Source: Promethearchaeota archaeon (GTDB lineage: Archaea; Asgardarchaeota; Lokiarchaeia; Sigyniarchaeales; SOKP01). From it: DNA of 17,561 bases. Location: NCBI GenBank assembly GCA_019058135.1, contig JAHLWE010000209.1, forward strand, positions 1-17,561. Direction: 5' to 3'. The position numbers and the translations under genes were made by a program. Below the pieces are notes generated by a model, which worked only from the letters and a program-made list of their open reading frames with translations, ran no database searches and was not told where the DNA came from. Each line of letters begins with the position of its first letter. Positions within the stretch are counted from its first letter, which is position 1. This document shows positions 15,918-17,561 of the stretch, piece after piece.

Positions 15918-16148
15918 ATGGGAGCTTATATGTTCATATGTTATTCTATGAAAGATTCAGAGAAATTTCAATCCTCAAAAATCGCTGAAGATTTGACTAA
16001 TCGTCCTGAAATTGATGATGTGTTATTCTGTGAAGAAGATGCTCGAGAAGATTTTATTAAATATATGAATGACTATATCGAGAAATGTGATATCCTTCTT
16101 CTTTTTTGTTCTCAAAACGCTTTAAATTCGACAAGAAAAGAATTCTAA
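15918..16148 (+). CDS. TIR-domain protein, truncated
   Basis: 76 residues forming the first part of a small archaeal TIR domain: FICYSMKDSEKFQSSKIAED (strand A and box 1), DVLFCEEDAREDFIKYMNDY, then CDILLLFCSQNALNS. In full-length relatives the last strand is followed by a KxEW-like helix that carries the catalytic glutamate of TIR NADases, and by about 50 more residues. Here STRKEF and a TAA end the frame where transposase-like sequence takes over, so the end of the fold is missing. TIR domains act in immune signalling or NAD+ cleavage, often next to defence loci, and a CRISPR array lies 500 bases away; this copy is probably inactive. ATG 15918 has a good ribosome site, aaggga. Confidence 0.7.
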   Translation: MGAYMFICYSMKDSEKFQSSKIAEDLTNRPEIDDVLFCEEDAREDFIKYMNDYIEKCDILLLFCSQNALNSTRKEF

Positions 16149-16642
16149 ATCAGAGTCCCAAAATCCGTGTGCTTACATAGGTTTTCTCGTATATGACGGG
16201 TATAATGTGCCTACAAATAAAATGATTCACAGGGTCAAGTGCTCTAAATGCAACAAGCGCTTTGGAAAAGAAGTTGACGCGTGGAATTTGCTGTTGTATC
16301 AGCAAAAAATTAAAAAGATCCTTTACGAGCTGTTTGTTTTAAAATATCCGCTTACGGGCACATCATTAAGATGGGGAGTTCCTCAAGATAAGTTAAATCG
16401 CTTTAAAAAGAGCCTTGTTTCATAGGTATTTCAATAAAATTCACAAGTAATTGAACAAGAATTAAAAACCCTTCCAAGAGGCGTGATGTTTGCTGACGAG
16501 ACGTTCATGGGATCGCGAGGAAATGCAAACGTGGAAATTGTCGTAATTAACAATATTTTTGAAATTCTTTCCACGGGACCTGTAGATGAGGGCGATCTCA
16601 AAAAATCGATCAGTGAAGTTTTCAATAAAATTTCTGATTGGT
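16126..16642 (+). pseudogene. Decayed insertion-sequence transposase (zinc-ribbon/DDE type)
   Basis: One frame, open from 16126, reads SESQNPCAYIGFLVYDGYNV, then HRVKCSKCNKRFGKE (zinc-ribbon half), KYPLTGTSLRWGVPQDKLNR (a helix-turn-helix type segment), and after two stops (TAG 16423, TAA 16435) continues in the same frame with QVIEQELKTLPRGVMFADET, FMGSRGNANVEIVV and STGPVDEGDLKKSISEVFNK. The first catalytic aspartate (ADET) is visible; the rest of the DDE core is missing because the first CRISPR repeat begins at 16643. The 5' end replaces the end of the TIR gene. Base composition is visibly richer in G/C than the neighbours. The IS family cannot be fixed by eye; IS1595-like or another archaeal zinc-ribbon group is plausible. 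Ends and target duplication were not found. Confidence 0.6.
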
Positions 16643-16679
16643 GTTTCAATCTTCTTTATGAAGCTAATTTTGTTGCTAC
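16643..16679 (-). repeat. Isolated first CRISPR repeat (leader-distal)
   Basis: A perfect 37-bp copy of the repeat that recurs at 17372, 17449 and 17525. It begins gtttcaatcttctttatgaa and ends ttttgttgctac. It touches the transposase remnant on its left and is separated from the next repeat by 692 bases instead of about 39. Confidence 0.92.
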
Positions 16680-16687
16680 TATTAAGA

Positions 16688-16709
16688 TTCATTAATTGTG
16701 TTGTTCATT
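16688..16709. repeat. 22-bp direct repeat, left copy
   Basis: ttcattaattgtgttgttca plus tt, identical to 17343-17364. It begins 8 bases after the first CRISPR repeat. On the minus strand it encodes MNNTINE, the start of the inserted gene, followed after one codon by a stop. Confidence 0.9.
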
Positions 16710-16775
16710 ATTTAACGAATCCCACAGGGACATGGGTGCGAAACGAGAAATGGGGCTGTAACCTATGAAATTCCA

Positions 16776-17363
16776 TCACGGTTTCACCAAAGAGATTTTA
16801 TAACTTGGTTCTTCGTTCAGGTCTATCCGCAAACAAATAGTAGCATCCATTACCTTAAGGCCAGGTCCCTTTGGAATTGAATCATCCCAAATCACATTAT
16901 CTACGATTTCTTTTCCTATGATAATCTCTTCTGCTACCTTATTATTAGTTTTTAAAGCAATTTTGATTACCCTTACCAAGTCTGATTTTTTGAACAAGAT
17001 ATATTCACGATAAATCTCAGTATAATAATAATCTCGTCTATCGAATTTATCTTTCAGAACATAGACACATCTATCTCCTTTAGGTGCATCTAAATATTCT
17101 AAATATTCGGAAGGTATATTTACACTACCTACCTGTCCGCCGAATCCATCATGTTTAAGCCACTCTTTCCAATTCGAGCCTCTCTCCGCATCAAAATGTA
17201 CGACAGAAAATCCTTCATGATGCTCAGGCATTGATGCCTTAGACTTTTTATACCTTTCAATAAAATCTTTATTTATCGGATAATTACATCCTTCTATTTC
17301 AAGACGAGGAAGTCCTCTTCTTTGATGCAGTTTTTCAAGAACTTCATTAATTGTGTTGTTCAT
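16776..17363 (-). CDS. Unknown 195-residue protein encoded inside the CRISPR array
   Basis: An intact gene starting MNNTINEVLEKLHQRRGLPR and ending NEEPSYKISLVKP, stop TGA. I do not recognise the family. Visible features are a mixed alpha/beta composition, a WKEWLKHDGFGGQ segment near 71-83, an aromatic DRRDYYYTEIYREYILF stretch near 115-131, and no signal peptide, membrane helix or cysteine cluster. ATG 17363 was preferred to a TTG at 17378, because the latter lies in the CRISPR repeat; ggtag stands 3-7 bases before ATG. It lies between the first two repeats, on the strand expected for array transcription, and its first 21 coding bases lie in the right copy of a 22-bp direct repeat. Base composition is more G/C-rich than the flanking genes, suggesting foreign origin, for instance a plasmid or virus. 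With the array repeat directly upstream it may rely on the CRISPR promoter. Confidence 0.7.
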   Translation of the reverse strand: MNNTINEVLEKLHQRRGLPRLEIEGCNYPINKDFIERYKKSKASMPEHHEGFSVVHFDAERGSNWKEWLKHDGFGGQVGSVNIPSEYLEYLDAPKGDRCVYVLKDKFDRRDYYYTEIYREYILFKKSDLVRVIKIALKTNNKVAEEIIIGKEIVDNVIWDDSIPKGPGLKVMDATICLRIDLNEEPSYKISLVKP

Positions 17364-17364
17364 T
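17343..17364. repeat. 22-bp direct repeat, right copy
   Basis: Exact match of 16688-16709, same orientation, 655 bases away. It holds the start codon and first seven codons of the inserted gene and ends 7 bases before the second CRISPR repeat. Confidence 0.9.
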
Positions 17365-17371
17365 TCTACCA

Positions 17372-17561
17372 GTTTCAATCTTCTTTATGAAGCTAATTTT
17401 GTTGCTACACGGATGCAACGGCAGTTCAGGTAGCAACAGCAATAGTTAGTTTCAATCTTCTTTATGAAGCTAATTTTGTTGCTACTATAAACTTCTTGGA
17501 TTGTTATTGAAATTACTTCACTCAGTTTCAATCTTCTTTATGAAGCTAATTTTGTTGCTAC
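17372..17561 (-). CRISPR. CRISPR array, three further repeats, cut by window edge
   Basis: Identical 37-bp repeats at 17372-17408, 17449-17485 and 17525-17561, with spacers of 40 bp (17409-17448) and 39 bp (17486-17524). On the minus strand each repeat starts GTAGCAACAAAATTAGC and ends GATTGAAAC; ATTGAAAC is the classical 8-base crRNA handle of type I and III arrays, so transcription is probably from right to left with the leader outside the window. A small CTTC-loop-GAAG stem lies inside the repeat. No cas gene is in view, so the type cannot be settled. The last visible base is the last base of a repeat. Confidence 0.95.

Noticed and set aside
10444..16437. General recoding of TAG as pyrrolysine across the window
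   Set aside because: The gene at 2924-4102 ends normally with TAG, and two of the internal stops in broken genes are TAA.
16483..16695. Open frame running through the first CRISPR repeat (ending CFNLLYEANFVATIKIH)
   Set aside because: The tail is only the translated repeat and its flank; the real coding part is the transposase remnant before it.
16586..16768. Open frame ending NPTGTWVRNEKWGCNL to the right of the first repeat
   Set aside because: It could be a transposase C-terminus, but it is in another frame, spans the repeat and could not be matched to a family end with confidence.
15918..17561. A functional CRISPR-linked TIR effector system
   Set aside because: The TIR domain is truncated, lacks a SAVED or CARF sensor, and no cas gene is visible.

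Overview
The window looks like accessory DNA from an AT-rich anaerobic archaeon, most likely an Asgard (Lokiarchaeales-like) lineage. The reasons are archaeal glycerol-1-phosphate dehydrogenase, an acetyl-CoA synthase beta-like protein next to a CooC-type ATPase, a SLOG plus longin-like protein beside leucine-rich repeats, a small TIR protein, and a giant coiled-coil protein with a cyclase-like N-terminus and a C-terminal membrane hairpin. T-rich terminators and TATA-like boxes also fit an archaeon. The lineage is an inference; there is no marker gene.

Bases 1-5800 look healthy. On the minus strand a CooC-like ATPase (cut by the window edge) follows an unusual protein that resembles the central part of CdhC/AcsB but has no A-cluster domain. 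Diverging from it on the plus strand is a tight three-gene operon: SCP2-like lipid carrier, GlcD/VAO-type flavin oxidoreductase and HdrD/GlcF-type iron-sulfur protein. Together they suggest oxidation of a hydrophobic substrate with electrons passed to an iron-sulfur subunit. A separate B12-binding radical SAM enzyme follows.

Bases 5818-10230 are one minus-strand gene of about 1470 codons: alpha/alpha-toroid-like head, very long coiled coil, small winged-helix-like domain, two transmembrane helices.

Bases 10350-16770 contain an unusually dense run of broken genes: a PD-(D/E)XK-like DUF3782 gene with an amber codon before its last 29 codons, a glycerol-1-phosphate dehydrogenase with TAA before its last 52 codons, a C-terminal gene remnant on the minus strand, a SLOG-longin gene without a convincing start, leucine-rich repeats frameshifted at a G5 run, a TIR domain cut short, and a transposase with two internal stops. 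A PHP-domain phosphoesterase (14325-15776) is the only intact gene there.

The right end (16643-17561) is a CRISPR array with four identical 37-bp repeats. The repeat carries the ATTGAAAC crRNA handle on the minus strand, so the leader should lie beyond the right edge and the left repeat is the old end. Between the first and second repeats sits a complete 195-codon gene of unknown function, on the same strand as the presumed array transcript. A 22-bp direct repeat bounds this insert. Collapsing the two copies regenerates a normal-sized 37-bp spacer, so the gene seems to have entered inside one spacer. This is the most unusual structure in the window. No cas gene, tRNA or rRNA is visible.
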